Shown: one piece after another, positions 43,089 through 51,254 of the stretch
Layout: every line of letters begins with the position of its first letter
How positions within the stretch are numbered: the stretch's first letter is position 1
DNA from: Sphingomonas jatrophae
GTDB lineage: Bacteria; Pseudomonadota; Alphaproteobacteria; Sphingomonadales; Sphingomonadaceae
Reading direction: 5' to 3'
NCBI RefSeq assembly: GCF_900113315.1
Contig: NZ_FOZG01000001.1
Coordinates: forward strand, 310,001-374,000
Length of the DNA: 64,000 nucleotides
The notes under the pieces: generated by a model
What the model was told of the DNA's origin: nothing
The model's input: only the letters and a program-made list of their open reading frames with translations
Databases searched by the model: none
Made by a program: the position numbers and the translations under genes

Positions 43089-43616
43089 CTACCGTTCGGT
43101 CAAGCGCGGCATCAGCTCGACGAAGTTGCAGGGGCGGTGCCGAGAATCGAGCTGGTCGCGCAGGATGCCGTCCCACCCGTCGATCACCGCGCCGGTGGAG
43201 CCTGGCAGCGCGAACAAGTAGGTGCCGCGCGCCACGCCCGCGCAGGCACGGCTCTGGATCGTCGATGTGCCGATCGACTTGTAGCTGAGCCAGCGGAACA
43301 ACTCGCCAAAGCCTTCTATCGGCTTCTCCCATGTCGCCGCGAACGCCTCCGGAGTGACGTCACGGCCGGTGACGCCGGTGCCTCCAGTCGAGATCACGAC
43401 ATCGATGGCGGGATCGTCGATCCAGCTATCCAGTTGCTTGCGGATCGCCGCAACATCATCCCGCACGATCGCTCGCGCCGCCACGCTGTGACCCGCGGCC
43501 TCGATCCGGGCGGCCAGCGTGTCGCCCGATCGATCGTCCGCGGCCGTGCGCGTGTCGGATACGGTGAGCACCGCGATACGCACGGGCAGAAAGGTGCGGC
43601 TCTCGTCGATGGGCAT
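43089..43616 (-). CDS. moaB: Molybdenum cofactor biosynthesis protein MoaB
   Basis: This 175-aa protein belongs to the MoaB/MogA family of molybdopterin adenylyltransferases. It has [46 protein letters not shown] and [38 protein letters not shown]. The TGGTG site and GSxxA loop are intact. It starts 9 nt after the transglycosylase stop on the same strand, so co-transcription is likely but functionally unlinked. Confidence 0.92.
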   Translation of the reverse strand: MPIDESRTFLPVRIAVLTVSDTRTAADDRSGDTLAARIEAAGHSVAARAIVRDDVAAIRKQLDSWIDDPAIDVVISTGGTGVTGRDVTPEAFAATWEKPIEGFGELFRWLSYKSIGTSTIQSRACAGVARGTYLFALPGSTGAVIDGWDGILRDQLDSRHRPCNFVELMPRLTER

Positions 43617-43625
43617 CCTGTTCGC

Positions 43626-45494
43626 CTATTCGGCGCTTGCCGTCGCGCCCACGCCACCCAGACGCAGCGCCGACTTGCCCGGCAGGCCGGGGAAGCGCGG
43701 CCACATGCCCTGGGCGATCGCCTTGAGGCTGGCTGCCGCCGCACCGCTGGTGCGCTGGTACATCCAGTAGTTGCGAAGCACGATGGCGACATAGGCGCGC
43801 GTCTCGGCAAACGGGATCGCCTCGATGAACAGCAGCGGATCGGCCGCGTTGCGGCTCCGCTCGTTCCACTTGGCGACGTTGCCCGGCCCGGCATTGTAGG
43901 CGGCGATCACCTTCGGCAGCAGGCCACCGCAGATCCCCCCGTCGCGCAGCTGCTCCAGATAGGATTGGCCATATTCGAGGTTGAAGGCGGGATCGGTCAT
44001 GCGGCTGCGATCCGACGGCTCACCCTTGCGGCGCGCGACGAGATCGACCGTGCCGGGCATCAGCTGCATCAGCCCGCGCGCCCCTGCCGGGCTGGTGGCA
44101 TCGATGCGGAAGCGCGACTCCTGGAGGGCGTGAGCGTAGATCAGCGCCTTGTCGACGCGCCAACCCTTGGCCGGGGTCCAGCCCGGTTGCGGATAGCGCG
44201 CAGCGAGGCTGGGGCTGGTACCAGCGGGGCCGTTCTGGGCTAGCCATACCTGTGTCGCCGGCAGATCAAGCCGCGCCGCGAGATGGATCAGCGTCTCGTG
44301 ATCCTGCACCCGGCCGATCCGGGCCTGGTGACGCAGCAGTTCGTCAGCCAGTCCACGCTCGCCCACTTCGGCCAGCGCGACAGCGGTGCGCAGGTTCGAG
44401 ACCGCCTCGATCCGGGACCAGTCGGCCCCGGCGAGATCCACCGGCGCCGGAGGCGCCGGCGGCGTGGTGCCGAGCGCCGCCGTCGCGACGAGGCCGTAGA
44501 AAGTCTCGCTCATGCGCGCGGCGGACCGGAGTTTCGCCTGCACCAGTTGCGGCCGCTGACAGGCGGTGTCGGCCCGGGCGGACCAGAACAGGCCGGCGGC
44601 GATCGTCTCGCCGTCGCGCCCGCGCCTGGACACCTGATCGAATGCGCGGCCGGCGGCATCGCAATCCTGCGAGCGCCATGCGGCAAGACCGGCCACCCAG
44701 TCGGCCTGCACGGCCCAGTCGCCGCTGCCCGCCTGTGCGCGGGCGGCAAGCCGTCGTGCGCCGGCGTCGTCGCCTGCCTGGAAGAAGGCCCAGGCGAGCC
44801 GCTGCTGCCATTCCGTCCGTGCTTCGGACGACAGATCGACAGCTGCATCCAGCGCCGCCTCCGCATCGGCGAGGCGATCCTCCTTCAGCATCGGCTGCAC
44901 GAGAGAAGCCAGTGCCGCTGCGGCGGCGTCCTCACGCACCGAGCGAGCTGACGAGCGTTTGCTCGCGCCTGCCAGCCGGACGAGATCGCGCGGCGTGACA
45001 ATCGCGGGCAGGCTGGTGACGCCGCGCTTCCGCGCCATTGCGGCCAGCTGCTGCGCCTCTGGCAGATCGGGACCCGCGGCAATGGCCTGTACGATGCGAT
45101 CCGGCTCGGCGCGGGGGCTGTTCTTCGCGAGGATCAGTTCGGCCCGAACAACCGCGTGGAGCGGACCATCACCCATGCCGTCGAGGCGTGCCGCAGCCCC
45201 GCTCCAATCCTCCGCCCGCATGGCAGCGAAGATCGCGCGGTAATTGTCGCGCTGTTCGGGTGTCAGCAGCGCTGGCAGCCGGCGCGATACGCTCACCGCG
45301 GGGGTGGGGCGGGCGGGGGGCAAGGCGGGGGTGGCGGTCAGGCCCGCTGGCGCCGTGGTGCCGACGATGGCCGCTGCCGAAACGCTGGTGCGTGCCTGCA
45401 TGGCGAAGCCGGCGGGCAGGGTCGTGTCCGCCGCGACGGCAGGCGCCGCCAGCAGCGAGGAAAAAGCGGCGATGGCGAATGGCGCCTTGGTCAT
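43626..45494 (-). CDS. Soluble lytic murein transglycosylase (SLT family)
   Basis: This is a 622-aa periplasmic enzyme cleaving the glycan strands of peptidoglycan. It has a Sec signal (cleavage after PAVAADT region), a long helical superhelix (about residues 65-440) and a C-terminal SLT catalytic domain with YAHALQESRFRIDATSPAGARGLMQLMP (catalytic Glu) and VIAAYNAGPGNVAKWNE. The start overlaps the next upstream gene stop (ATGA). Confidence 0.92.
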   Translation of the reverse strand: MTKAPFAIAAFSSLLAAPAVAADTTLPAGFAMQARTSVSAAAIVGTTAPAGLTATPALPPARPTPAVSVSRRLPALLTPEQRDNYRAIFAAMRAEDWSGAAARLDGMGDGPLHAVVRAELILAKNSPRAEPDRIVQAIAAGPDLPEAQQLAAMARKRGVTSLPAIVTPRDLVRLAGASKRSSARSVREDAAAAALASLVQPMLKEDRLADAEAALDAAVDLSSEARTEWQQRLAWAFFQAGDDAGARRLAARAQAGSGDWAVQADWVAGLAAWRSQDCDAAGRAFDQVSRRGRDGETIAAGLFWSARADTACQRPQLVQAKLRSAARMSETFYGLVATAALGTTPPAPPAPVDLAGADWSRIEAVSNLRTAVALAEVGERGLADELLRHQARIGRVQDHETLIHLAARLDLPATQVWLAQNGPAGTSPSLAARYPQPGWTPAKGWRVDKALIYAHALQESRFRIDATSPAGARGLMQLMPGTVDLVARRKGEPSDRSRMTDPAFNLEYGQSYLEQLRDGGICGGLLPKVIAAYNAGPGNVAKWNERSRNAADPLLFIEAIPFAETRAYVAIVLRNYWMYQRTSGAAAASLKAIAQGMWPRFPGLPGKSALRLGGVGATASAE

Positions 45495-46204
45495 GCGTCA
45501 AACTCCGCGATCAGCAACCGCAAGTCCGCCCAGGCATCGGCCTTGCAGGCCGGGTGCGCGAGCAGGAAGCGCGGGTGGAAAGTGGCGATGGCCGTTACCG
45601 TGCCCGCCGCGTGGTTAACAATATGCTTACGGCCGCGCGCCGCCGGCCATTCCAAGCCGAACGTCTCCACTGCGCCCTGGCCGAGCAACAGCAGCACGCG
45701 GGGTGCCGCAAGCGAGACGTGGTGTCGTGCCGCCGCCAGCGCCTGTGCGCGCACCGGCTCCGCCAGCCGCCCGCCCGCGGGCCGGGCCGGACACAGGGTT
45801 GCGAGATAGGCGCTCTCCCGCCCGCGGCCGATCGCGCGCAGCATGCCGTCGAGCAGTTTGCCGGCCTTGCCGCCGAGCGCTTCGGTCGGCGCATCCATCT
45901 CCGGCATGTCTGCCAGCAGCATCAGCCCGGCACTCGCATCACCCTCCGGCGCAGCGCGGCGGGGCGGCAGGCCAGGGAAGGCGACGGGCGTGGCGATCCA
46001 TGCGGCAAAGGAAGAGAGCGTATCGGGTAAGACTGCTCCACGCGCGGCGGCAGTCGGGACACCGGCTGCATCGGCCATTGGTGCCAAGGGCGCCCGTGCA
46101 GCCGGCGCGCGCGTGAGCCAGTCGCGCGGCAGATCATCGACCAGAACGTCGACCCCTGCTTCCGCCCACCAGCGCAAAGTCGCCGCGGCGTGCGCCATGT
46201 CCAT
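45491..46204 (-). CDS. Uracil-DNA glycosylase superfamily protein
   Basis: This 237-aa protein has LMLLADMPEMDAPTEALGGKAGKLLDGML, which aligns with the GEAPG...GRAGQLLD block of family 4/5 glycosylases, then VLLLLGQGAVETF and FHPRFLLAHPACKADAW (final HPS-like motif, here HPR). The usual N-terminal Cys pair for the 4Fe-4S cluster is not seen; cysteines occur only at two C-terminal sites. Activity is therefore uncertain. It is coupled to the downstream transglycosylase gene by 4 nt. Confidence 0.72.
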   Translation of the reverse strand: MDMAHAAATLRWWAEAGVDVLVDDLPRDWLTRAPAARAPLAPMADAAGVPTAAARGAVLPDTLSSFAAWIATPVAFPGLPPRRAAPEGDASAGLMLLADMPEMDAPTEALGGKAGKLLDGMLRAIGRGRESAYLATLCPARPAGGRLAEPVRAQALAAARHHVSLAAPRVLLLLGQGAVETFGLEWPAARGRKHIVNHAAGTVTAIATFHPRFLLAHPACKADAWADLRLLIAEFDA

Positions 46205-46242
46205 AGTAAAACCCCGCTACCCCACCCACATAGACTCGATGG

Positions 46243-46258
46243 TTGACGCGGCGGTCAA
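46243..46258. promoter_or_regulatory. TTGAC-n6-GTCAA inverted repeat before the ETF-QO gene
   Basis: TTGAC (46243-46247) and GTCAA (46254-46258) form a short palindrome in the divergent intergenic region. It could be a regulator site or part of a -35 region. Evidence is only the symmetry and location. Confidence 0.3.
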
Positions 46259-46344
46259 TCCGGGGGAACGGCTTTAGCGGACCACCCGGGGCGCGGACGC
46301 GACGAAGCGGCCCACCACGCAGGATGAGGGAAGAGAAGCGGATC

Positions 46345-47991
46345 ATGTCCGAACGGGAATCGATGGCCTATGACGTGGTGATCGTCGGCGGCGGGCCGGC
46401 GGGCCTGGCGGCGTCGATCCGTCTCAAACAACTTGCCGATGCGGACGGGCGCGAACTGTCCGTCTGCGTGCTGGAAAAGGGGTCGGAGATCGGCGCCCAC
46501 ATCCTGTCGGGTGCGGTGATCGATCCAGTGGCGCTCGAGGAGCTGTTCCCCGGCTGGGCCGAGATGGACACGCCGCTCACCGTTCCCGTGGTTGAAAACC
46601 ATCACTGGATCCTGTCCGAGGGCGGCAAGAGCGAGATGCCGCACTGGATGATGCCCCCGTTCATGAACAACAAGGGCACGTTCACCTGCTCGCTCGGCAA
46701 TCTGTGCCGCTGGATGGCGGGGCAGGCGGAGGCGCTCGGCGTCGAGATCTTCCCCGGCTTCGCCGCGGCCGAGGTGCTGTTCAACGAGGATGGCAGCGTG
46801 CGTGGTGTCGCCACCGGTGACATGGGCATCGCGCGGGACGGCACGAAGAAGCCCGACTACCAGCCCGGCATGGAGCTGCATGCCAAATACACCTTCTTCG
46901 CCGAGGGCGCTCGCGGCCACCTGACAAAGGAGCTGAAGCGCATCTTCGATCTGGAGGCGAACTGCCAGCCGCAGGTCTATGGCATCGGCCTGAAGGAGCT
47001 GTGGGACGTGGATCCCGAGAAGCATGTCCCCGGCCGCGTCATCCACACGCAGGGCTGGCCGCTCACCGATGCATGGGGCGGCGGCTTCATCTATCATCAG
47101 GCGAACAACCAGGTCGCCATCGGCTACGTCGTGGCGCTGAGCTACGCCAATCCGCATCTCTCGCCTTTTGAGGAGTTCCAGCGTTGGAAGCAGCATCCGG
47201 CGATCCGCCCACTGCTGGAAGGCGGCAAGCGCGTGTCCTACGGCGCGCGCGTGATCAATGAGGGCGGCTGGCAGTCCGTGCCGAAGCTGACCTTCCCGGG
47301 CGGCGCGCTGATCGGCTGCTCGGCGGGCTTCGTCAACGTGCCGCGGATCAAGGGCAGCCACACGGCGATGAAGTCGGGCATGCTGGCGGCGGAGGCCGCA
47401 TTCGATGCAGTGCGCGCCGAGCGTCAGGCTGATGAGCTGACCAGCTACAGCGACGCGCTGCACAACAGCTGGATCGCAAAGGAGTTGAAGAAGGTCCGCA
47501 ACGCCGAGCCGTTCGTCGCCAAGTTCGGCGGCGATGTCGGCACGCTGCTGGCGGGTGGCGACATGTGGCTGCGCCAGCTCGGCATCAACCTGCCGCTGAC
47601 GCTGAAGCATCACCGCGACAGCGAGCAGCTGCGCCCCGCGTCCGACTTCAAGAAGCCGGTCTATCCGAAGCCGGACGGCGTCATCTCGTTCGATCGCCTC
47701 TCCTCGGTGTTCATGTCCAACGTGAACCATGAGGAGGATCAGCCGATCCATCTGACGCTGAAGGATGCGTCGGTGCCGACGAGCATCAACCTGCCCGTCT
47801 ATGACGGTCCTGAGTCGCGCTACTGCCCCGCTGGCGTCTACGAATATGTCGAGGAGGGCGGCGCGCCGCGGCTGCAGATCAACGCGCAGAATTGCGTCCA
47901 CTGCAAGACGTGCGACATCAAGGACCCGACGCAGAACATCAACTGGGTGGTGCCGGAAGGCGGCGGCGGCCCCAATTATCCGAACATGTGA
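46345..47991 (+). CDS. Electron transfer flavoprotein-ubiquinone oxidoreductase
   Basis: This is a 548-aa inner-membrane flavoprotein that passes electrons from ETF to ubiquinone. The FAD-binding VVIVGGGPAGLAASIRLKQ, SEIGAHILSGAVIDP, GCSAGFVNVPRIKGSHTAMKSGM and a C-terminal 4Fe-4S region (YCPAGVYEYV and QNCVHCKTCDIKDPTQNINW) are all present. ATG at 46345 follows GAGGGAAGAGAAG. It supports fatty-acid and amino-acid oxidation. Confidence 0.96.
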   Translation: MSERESMAYDVVIVGGGPAGLAASIRLKQLADADGRELSVCVLEKGSEIGAHILSGAVIDPVALEELFPGWAEMDTPLTVPVVENHHWILSEGGKSEMPHWMMPPFMNNKGTFTCSLGNLCRWMAGQAEALGVEIFPGFAAAEVLFNEDGSVRGVATGDMGIARDGTKKPDYQPGMELHAKYTFFAEGARGHLTKELKRIFDLEANCQPQVYGIGLKELWDVDPEKHVPGRVIHTQGWPLTDAWGGGFIYHQANNQVAIGYVVALSYANPHLSPFEEFQRWKQHPAIRPLLEGGKRVSYGARVINEGGWQSVPKLTFPGGALIGCSAGFVNVPRIKGSHTAMKSGMLAAEAAFDAVRAERQADELTSYSDALHNSWIAKELKKVRNAEPFVAKFGGDVGTLLAGGDMWLRQLGINLPLTLKHHRDSEQLRPASDFKKPVYPKPDGVISFDRLSSVFMSNVNHEEDQPIHLTLKDASVPTSINLPVYDGPESRYCPAGVYEYVEEGGAPRLQINAQNCVHCKTCDIKDPTQNINWVVPEGGGGPNYPNM

Positions 47992-47999
47992 GCATCCAT

Positions 48000-48024
48000 G
48001 GCTCCGGGCGAACGGCCCGGAGCC
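48000..48024. terminator. GC-rich hairpin after the ETF-QO gene
   Basis: GGCTCCGGGC (48000-48009) pairs perfectly with GCCCGGAGCC (48015-48024) around a 5-nt loop, just after the stop. Only a weak T content follows (ATTGCTCC). Confidence 0.55.
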
Positions 48025-48061
48025 ATTGCTCCATGTGGCGATGCCGCATAGGCTCGGCCGC

Positions 48062-49708
48062 ATGACCCGTCTTGCCGCGTTGCTGCCGCTCCTCCTGCTC
48101 GCATCGCCGGCGAGGGCGAGCCTTCCCGAGGAGCAGGCGGTGCGCGCCTATGTGCGGGCGCGGGCTGCCGATGCTGGCGGCGACCTGTCCTTCGCCGCGC
48201 GCAGCTATGCCGATGCGCTGGCGGCACAGCCGGGCGACCCCACGCTGGCATTGCGTGCCTTCCGTCAGGCGATGGCAGCGGGGGATCGGCGGCTGGCGCT
48301 CGATGCGGCGCGGATGCTCGAGGTACAGGGCAAGCTGACGCCCGACGGGCGGCTGCTGCTGGTGGCAGAAGCCTTCACCGCCAAGGACTGGAAGCGCGCT
48401 GCTGCCGGGATCGCGCAGGTCGAGCAGGATCGCGCCTTTGCCTTCCTCGCGCCCGTGCTCCGCGGCTGGCTCACGCTGGGGCAGGGGAGAGGCGATCCCC
48501 TGGCGCCGTTGCAGGCGGAAGCCGCCGGCGCATCGCCCTACGCGGCGGAGCATCGTGCCTTCCTGCTGCTCGCCACCCGTCGCTATGATGAGGGGCTCGC
48601 CGCGCTGCGCACGCAGCTGGGCCAGCCATCCGGGCGGACGGTGCGGCTGAAGCTGGCGGCTGCCGCCACGCTCCAGCGGCGGGGCAAGGACAAGCTGGCG
48701 GCTACGCTGCTCGATGGCGACGATCCGGCGCTCGGCTATGCCCGTGCGCGGGTGGCGGCGCGGCGGGATCTGCCCGCGCCCGTGCTGACGCCCGCGGAAG
48801 GGCTGGCCGAGCTGTTCGCGCGCCTCTCCGTCGACATCAACCGGGAGCGGGTGACGCCGCTTGCGCTCACGATGGCGCGGCTGGCGACTTTCCTTGCGCC
48901 CGACAATGCCGAGACATGGCTGGCCACGGCCGAGCTGCTGGCAGCGGCGGACATGCCGCAGGCGGGCCTCTCCGCGCTGGGGCACATCGCGCCCGACGAT
49001 CCGTTCGTCGAGGCGGCGCGGGTCGCGCGGTTCCAGCTGCTGGTGCGGCAGGGCGCGCAGGCGCAGGCCTTGACCGAAGCGCAGGCGGTGGTCGCGCGGG
49101 CGGATGCGACCAGCGCCGACTGGGTTCGCGTGGGCGACATCCTGTCGGAGCTCGACCGGCACGGCGAGGCGGCGGAGGCCTATGGCCGCGCCCTCACCAT
49201 CGCGGAAGCGAGGCCGGAGGAGAAGGACGCGCTGTGGACCTTCTATCTGCTGCGCGGCGGCGCGCTGGAGCAGGCGAAGAACTGGGCGGCGGCCAAGCCC
49301 GACCTGGAGCGGGCGGCTGCGCTGGCACCGGAGCAGCCGGTGGTGCTCAACTATCTCGGCTATGCGCAGCTTGAGCGGCGGGAGAACCTCGATACGGCGG
49401 AGACGCTGATCGCGCGAGCGGCGCGGCTGAAGCCTGACGATGCTTCGATCACCGATTCGCTCGGCTGGGCCTATTATGTGCGCGGCAAGATCCCCGCGGC
49501 GGTGCGGACGCTGGAGCAGGCGGTGTCGGCGGAGCCGGGCGATGCGACGATGAACGAGCATCTCGGCGACGCCTATTGGACGGCAGGACGGCGCGTGGAG
49601 GCGCGTTATGCATGGCGGGCGGCGCTGGTTTCCGCGGCGGACGATGCCGCCAAGCGCATCCGCCAGAAGATCGATGCGGGCCTGACCACGGCGTCGGCGG
49701 CACCGTGA
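48062..49708 (+). CDS. Periplasmic TPR-repeat protein
   Basis: This is a 548-aa protein with a signal peptide (LAALLPLLLLASPARA). Helical TPR-like repeats cover most of it, such as LSFAARSYADALAAQPGDPTLAL near the N-terminus and WVRVGDILSELDRHGEAAEAYGRAL and VLNYLGYAQLERRENLDTAETLIARAARLKPDD at the C-terminus. It is probably a scaffold in the envelope. The last codons overlap the GTG start of ispE by 4 nt (GTGA), an arrangement typical of sphingomonads. An in-frame ATG at 48041 is also possible. Confidence 0.82.
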   Translation: MTRLAALLPLLLLASPARASLPEEQAVRAYVRARAADAGGDLSFAARSYADALAAQPGDPTLALRAFRQAMAAGDRRLALDAARMLEVQGKLTPDGRLLLVAEAFTAKDWKRAAAGIAQVEQDRAFAFLAPVLRGWLTLGQGRGDPLAPLQAEAAGASPYAAEHRAFLLLATRRYDEGLAALRTQLGQPSGRTVRLKLAAAATLQRRGKDKLAATLLDGDDPALGYARARVAARRDLPAPVLTPAEGLAELFARLSVDINRERVTPLALTMARLATFLAPDNAETWLATAELLAAADMPQAGLSALGHIAPDDPFVEAARVARFQLLVRQGAQAQALTEAQAVVARADATSADWVRVGDILSELDRHGEAAEAYGRALTIAEARPEEKDALWTFYLLRGGALEQAKNWAAAKPDLERAAALAPEQPVVLNYLGYAQLERRENLDTAETLIARAARLKPDDASITDSLGWAYYVRGKIPAAVRTLEQAVSAEPGDATMNEHLGDAYWTAGRRVEARYAWRAALVSAADDAAKRIRQKIDAGLTTASAAP

Positions 49709-50520
49709 CGCCTGTGATCGAGACGGCCTATGCCAAGCTCAACCTCGCGCTGCATGTCCGCAGGCGGCGGGAGGACGGCTATCATGAGCTGGAGACGCTG
49801 TTCGCCTTTGCAAAGGATGGCGATACGCTGAGCGCCACCATGGCAGACACGATCCGGCTGGAGGTGGTCGGGCCGTTCGCGGCGGCGATCGCGGGATCGA
49901 ACCTCGTGCTCCGCGCCGCGGAGGCGCTGGCGGAGGTGGCGGGCGCGGGGCATGGCGCGCATCTCGTCCTGACCAAGAACCTGCCGGTTGCGGCCGGCAT
50001 CGGCGGGGGCTCGGCGGACGCGGCGGCGGCGTTGCGGCTGTTGGCGCGGCTGTGGGGTGTGGACCCGGCGGACGAGCGGATCGGCGCAATCGCGGCAAGC
50101 CTTGGCGCGGACGTGCCCGCCTGCCTGCGATCCGAGACGGCGTTCGGCACGGGCAAGGGCGAGGCGCTGGCTGAGGTGCCGCTCGATCTCGCCGGCACGC
50201 CCGCCCTGCTGGTCAATCCGCGCGTGCCTCTGTCGACCGGGCCGGTGTTCGCGGGCTGGGACGGCATGGATCGCGGGCCGCTCGATCCAGCACGTTCCTT
50301 GCACGACGGCCGCAACGACCTGGAGCCGCCCGCCCGCGCGCTGGTGCCGGAGATTGGCGCGGTGCTGGACCTGCTGGGGCGGCAGCCGGGTGTGACGCTC
50401 GCCCGCATGTCGGGCTCGGGTGCGACCTGCTTCGCCTTGTTCGACGATGCCGAGGCGATGGCGGCGGCCGAGCGGGCGATGCCGGCGGGCTGGTGGACGC
50501 TGGCGACGACATTGCGCTGA
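49705..50520 (+). CDS. ispE: 4-diphosphocytidyl-2-C-methyl-D-erythritol kinase
   Basis: This 271-aa GHMP kinase acts in the non-mevalonate isoprenoid pathway. From GTG at 49705 it begins with ETAYAKLNLALHVRRRREDGYHEL, the family start. It has LTKNLPVAAGIGGGSADAAAALRLL (phosphate-binding GHMP motif) and a C-terminal LARMSGSGATCFALFDD. The GTGA overlap couples it to the TPR gene. Confidence 0.95.
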   Translation: MTPVIETAYAKLNLALHVRRRREDGYHELETLFAFAKDGDTLSATMADTIRLEVVGPFAAAIAGSNLVLRAAEALAEVAGAGHGAHLVLTKNLPVAAGIGGGSADAAAALRLLARLWGVDPADERIGAIAASLGADVPACLRSETAFGTGKGEALAEVPLDLAGTPALLVNPRVPLSTGPVFAGWDGMDRGPLDPARSLHDGRNDLEPPARALVPEIGAVLDLLGRQPGVTLARMSGSGATCFALFDDAEAMAAAERAMPAGWWTLATTLR

Positions 50521-50537
50521 GCCGCGCTGGCGCGCTT

Positions 50538-50555
50538 AAGTTGACAAAGTTGACA
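50538..50555 (+). repeat. Tandem AAGTTGACA pair
   Basis: Two perfect adjacent copies of AAGTTGACA stand 18 nt after ispE, in the intergenic region before the NTF2-like gene. The TTGACA part could be mistaken for -35 elements; the role is unknown. Confidence 0.4.
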
Positions 50556-50722
50556 CTCAGAGGCTCTTTTCCGACCTGTGTAGGACGGGCCGTCTGCGGC
50601 TCGTTCGCCGTAAGATGTTCGTGAAGCCGGCACGATGCACCGGCATGAGAATGAGCCGGAGCGGTTCGTAGCTGGCCATTTCCGACATTGCCAGCCCGTC
50701 CGCGGAAGCGGCGGGGTGCTGA

Positions 50723-51172
50723 TCAGCGAGCCTCGGCGATCGTTGCCTGGCGGGCGATCAGCTGCCAGCCCTGGCTGCGTTTCGCCCACACATCGGTGAA
50801 CGGCCGCATGACCTGCTTGCCGGCGCCAGGCCCCTTGATCGGGACCATCGTGTCATAGCCCATGATCACCGTCACCTCGGGCTTCTGGCCGACATAGGTG
50901 ATGTGCTTGCGGAAGCCCTTATAGTCGAGGAAGTCCTGCTCCATCACGGCGATCACCTGCTCGCGACCGAGAACTTCGTTGTTCGGCGAATTGACGACGA
51001 AATCCTCCGCCCACACGCTGCGCACGCCCGCGGCGTCGTGCGCCATCATCGCCTTGCCTAGCCTCCCGTAAGCGGCGCCAATCTCCGGTGGCATGCGGAC
51101 GCCGGGCGTGGGCTGGGCTGCGGCGGGCGTGGCCATGACAGCTGCTGCGAGCAGGGCGATCGTCTTGCGCAT
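50723..51172 (-). CDS. Exported NTF2/SnoaL-like (DUF4440) protein
   Basis: This is a 149-aa product with a signal peptide (MRKTIALLAAAVMATPAAAQ). The mature part is a SnoaL/NTF2-like cone fold: LGKAMMAHDAAGVRSVWAEDFVVNSPN, LDYKGFRKHITYVG and VWAKRSQGWQLIARQATI. No catalytic residue is obvious, and DUF4440 members are often of unknown role. ATG at 51172 begins the signal peptide. Confidence 0.8.
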   Translation of the reverse strand: MRKTIALLAAAVMATPAAAQPTPGVRMPPEIGAAYGRLGKAMMAHDAAGVRSVWAEDFVVNSPNNEVLGREQVIAVMEQDFLDYKGFRKHITYVGQKPEVTVIMGYDTMVPIKGPGAGKQVMRPFTDVWAKRSQGWQLIARQATIAEAR

Positions 51173-51254
51173 GGAGCCGTTCCTCGTTCGTGAGCCGAAG
51201 GCAGGATGCGTCGGCTGCGCGGGCGCGACAATGACCGGGATCACCGCGCCGGCT

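Noticed and set aside
47765-48061. Extended N-terminus of the TPR protein
   Set aside because: This part reads across the ETF-QO gene in another frame; the signal peptide starts at 48062.
46255-48063. 602-aa open frame antisense to the ETF-QO gene
   Set aside because: It mirrors the codon phase of the plus-strand gene in GC-rich DNA, has no recognisable motif, and the plus-strand product is a clear full-length enzyme.
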